Below the pieces are notes generated by a model. It made no database searches. It saw nothing but the letters and a program-made list of their open reading frames with translations, and was not told the origin of the DNA. A DNA stretch of 64,000 bases, from contig NZ_SSMX01000008.1 of NCBI RefSeq assembly GCF_004799515.1, positions 1 through 64,000 on the forward strand, given 5' to 3'. The position numbers were made by a program, and so were the translations under genes. Each line of letters starts with the position of its first letter. The first letter of the stretch is position 1. This document shows, piece by piece, positions 62,421-64,000 of the stretch. The stretch is from Phenylobacterium sp. Its GTDB lineage: Bacteria > Pseudomonadota > Alphaproteobacteria > Caulobacterales > Caulobacteraceae.

Positions 62421-62777
62421 GCGGGCCACGGCCGGTGCGAATGGTGAGGGCGCCTCGGCGAGCTGTCGGAGAGCGGCATGGTGCGGGCCTTAGCGGCGCC
62501 CCGGGACATGCGGGGTCGGATCGCGGCAACCCTAGGAGCGGCGCCTCGCCCGCTTAATCCCCCGGATGGGGGGGCGGTTTGCGGCGCCTGTCTTCCCACC
62601 TCAGGTCCGATGGCTCGCGGGAGGGCAGGCGCCCTGGCGCCGGGATCGGCGCGCGTCCTGAGGCCCGTCTTTATTTTGATTAGCACCGCTTAATTCGCCA
62701 GTGCGGACGCTGCTGGCCATGGTCACGGTGTCCCCGGTCCTCGCTGTCGAGCCGCCGGCGGGCGGGAGCCGCCAGCG
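62421..62777. other. Divergent regulatory region efflux operon/LuxR gene
   Basis: This 357-base gap contains one C5/G5 palindrome (listed separately), a T-rich patch at 62670-62690, and no credible gene. It should hold promoters for both directions. Confidence 0.55.
62557..62575. promoter_or_regulatory. C5-N4-G5 palindrome between the efflux operon and LuxR gene
   Basis: ATCCCCCGGATGGGGGGG has C5 and G7 around GGAT. It lies about 145 bases upstream of the MFS gene and 212 upstream of the LuxR gene, consistent with autoregulation. Confidence 0.55.
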
Positions 62778-63140
62778 ATGCACCAGCAAATACAGACCGA
62801 CATCCTCCAGAGCGGGATCACCGCGCTTCATGGCGACACCGGCCTGGAGGCGCCCGCCTTGCGGGCCGCGGCCTATGGCCAGGACTGGCAGGGCCGCCTG
62901 GCGGAGATTTTCGACGCCACGGCGACCCCGCCCTGCCCCGCGGACCTGACGGGTCGGGAATGCACCATCCTACAGCTGCTGAGCCGCGGCTTCTCCAACA
63001 AGGAGGCCGCCAAGACTCTCGGGATTTCCCCGGAAACCGTGAAGTCGCACGTCAAGAACATCTTCCTGAAGCTCGCCGTGGACCGCCGCGCGCAAGCCGT
63101 CTCACGCGCCCTTGGACTGGGCGTCATTTCTGCGGGCTGA
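62778..63140 (+). CDS. LuxR/NarL-type single-domain regulator
   Basis: The 120-residue protein has a short N-terminal segment (1-55) and a LuxR-type HTH (about 56-118): LTGRECTILQLLSRGFSNKE, GISPETVKSHVKNIFLKLAV and RRAQAVSRALGLG. With no receiver domain it may act constitutively or with a partner. NarL-type HTHs bind inverted 7-base half-sites, making it a candidate binder of the C5/G5 palindromes. The AraC-family gene follows after 22 bases. Confidence 0.85.
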   Translation: MHQQIQTDILQSGITALHGDTGLEAPALRAAAYGQDWQGRLAEIFDATATPPCPADLTGRECTILQLLSRGFSNKEAAKTLGISPETVKSHVKNIFLKLAVDRRAQAVSRALGLGVISAG

Positions 63141-63162
63141 CGCCCGACTCCAGGAGATCGTC

Positions 63163-63747
63163 ATGAACTTCTCAACGTCGGCCCGTCCGGCCTCGGCCAC
63201 GACGCCCGCAGGCGTCGCGCTAGGCGCGCCCGGCCCCTTCGCTCAGACCGGTGAGGCCGTGTTCAAGCTGCTTCGTGACGGCCTGAGCGCCATGGACGAC
63301 AACCGCGCAGCCGCGATCGCCTGCATTCAGCGGGCCTATGCGCTGCTGGAAAGCCAGCACGACCGGCGGGACATGGCGTCTGCCGACCGCGTGCCGGGCA
63401 GCCTGGCGACCTGGCAGATCCGGCGCGCCACCGCCCTCATCAACGCCAACCTCGACCAGCCGATCGCCACCCACGAGCTGGCCGCCTGCGTGCGCCTCAG
63501 CCCGGACTACTTCGCCCGAGCCTTCAAGCTGAGCTTCGGCGTCACCCCGCACACCTACATCTTCCAGCGCCGCCTGGAGCGGGCGCAGGAGCTGATGCTC
63601 ACCACCGATCAACCCCTCTGCCAGATCGCCCAGGACTGTGGGTTCGCCGACCAGGCGCACTTCACGCGGCGGTTCCGACTGGCGCACGGCGCGACCCCGC
63701 ACGCCTGGCGCTGCGCTCAGCTGGGGTCCTATCGCTTCGCGGCGTAA
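63163..63747 (+). CDS. AraC-family transcriptional regulator
   Basis: The 194-residue protein has an N-terminal stretch of about 80 residues without a clear sensing domain, then a double HTH (ATALINANLDQPIATHELAA, LSPDYFARAFKLSFGVTPHT, CQIAQDCGFADQAHFTRRFR). AGGAGATCGTC precedes the ATG with good spacing; a frame to 63112 is discarded. It lies 22 bases downstream of the LuxR gene, so the two are probably cotranscribed. Its ligand is unknown. Confidence 0.88.
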   Translation: MNFSTSARPASATTPAGVALGAPGPFAQTGEAVFKLLRDGLSAMDDNRAAAIACIQRAYALLESQHDRRDMASADRVPGSLATWQIRRATALINANLDQPIATHELAACVRLSPDYFARAFKLSFGVTPHTYIFQRRLERAQELMLTTDQPLCQIAQDCGFADQAHFTRRFRLAHGATPHAWRCAQLGSYRFAA

Positions 63748-63827
63748 GCAGGGCCACACAAAGACCCGAGAGGACAAGGTTCTAGCCCTCGGCGCGACAT
63801 GCGCCGGGGACGTCTTCGCGTCCGGCC

Positions 63828-64000
63828 TCAGTCGTCGGCCGTGCACGGGAAGGACAGCATCGCCGCCACGCCTTGCGGCGCGTCGCACCACTCAATCCGA
63901 CCGCCCAGTTGTTGGGCCAGACCCCGGACGACCTGGCTGCCCCGGCCGGGCTTGCCCCGCCGCGCTGAGCGGCCGTCGCTGACGATCCAGCATTGGACTC
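63828..64000 (-). CDS. Sensor histidine kinase, C-terminal fragment (partial)
   Basis: The minus-strand frame entering at the right edge ends at 63828 and encodes 56 complete residues. CWIVSDG and GRGSQVVRGLAQQLGGRIEW resemble the G1 to G3 region of HATPase domains in HWE/HisKA2-type kinases, and the end ...GVAAMLSFPCTADD fits the last strand. The rest lies outside the window. It converges on the AraC gene. Family placement is tentative because of the short length. Confidence 0.6.
   Translation of the reverse strand, partial: VQCWIVSDGRSARRGKPGRGSQVVRGLAQQLGGRIEWCDAPQGVAAMLSFPCTADD

Noticed and set aside
1..64000. tRNA, rRNA or CRISPR arrays
   Set aside because: No cloverleaf with a T-loop GTTCGA-type motif, no rRNA sequence and no regularly spaced repeats were found in the intergenic regions on reading.

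Overview
The window is a GC-rich alphaproteobacterial chromosome segment. Gene content and order (fabD-fabG-acpP-fabF-mltG-yicC-gmk; rpsF-rpsR-rplI-dnaB-alr; radA-cvpA-purF; der-bamB-YfgM-like) together with Tat-exported and NodT-type envelope proteins suggest Caulobacterales, possibly Phenylobacterium. That placement is inference, because no rRNA lies in the window. No tRNA, rRNA or CRISPR array was found.

Bases 1-21.7 kb are core housekeeping. The tail of an IS481-like transposase abuts gmk. A leftward fatty-acid and envelope cluster (fabD, fabG, acpP, fabF, mltG, yicC, gmk) is followed by a zinc dehydrogenase, an exported peroxiredoxin and a DUF2059 protein. Next come the rpsF-rpsR-rplI ribosomal operon with a clear terminator, dnaB, alr, a Yip1-like protein, radA-cvpA-purF, an SDR, and der-bamB-YfgM.

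Bases 21.7-28.9 kb hold two tandem ECF sigma modules (small membrane protein, sigma factor, overlapping membrane anti-sigma), a nucleotidyltransferase with a Gly/Pro-rich tail, an ArsC-like reductase, a 2'-5' RNA ligase-like protein and a DUF5690 transporter. Bases 29-31 kb form a compact aminophosphonate cassette (TIGR03364-type FAD oxidase plus PhnX), divergent from the DUF5690 transporter. Bases 31-37 kb are rich in regulators. They include an unusual membrane protein joining a complete TctC/Bug solute-binding domain, one transmembrane helix and a LuxR-type DNA-binding domain; it converges on a FixJ-type response regulator. CutC, an exported asparaginase, a large TolB-propeller amidohydrolase and an FMN glutamate-synthase-like protein follow up to 43.9 kb.

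Bases 43.9-44.9 kb are an AT-richer, nearly gene-free island with a dyad, a short MbcA/ParS-type antitoxin fragment and a long hairpin just upstream of wrbA. Bases 45-63 kb form what looks like one physiological unit: WrbA, pyruvate oxidase PoxB, the CyoABCD quinol oxidase, a CoA transferase, a membrane PQQ glucose-type dehydrogenase, an exported alpha/beta hydrolase, a tripartite efflux pump, and LuxR and AraC regulators. PoxB and the PQQ enzyme should feed electrons into ubiquinone and Cyo should drain them to oxygen. A palindrome of the form CCCCC-N4-GGGGG (one copy N5, one copy with a single mismatch) occurs in four successive divergent intergenic regions of this unit (six copies) and I saw no full copy elsewhere in the window. 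It looks like the operator of an undescribed regulon, perhaps bound by the LuxR-type protein at 62.8 kb. The window ends inside the C-terminus of a histidine kinase.
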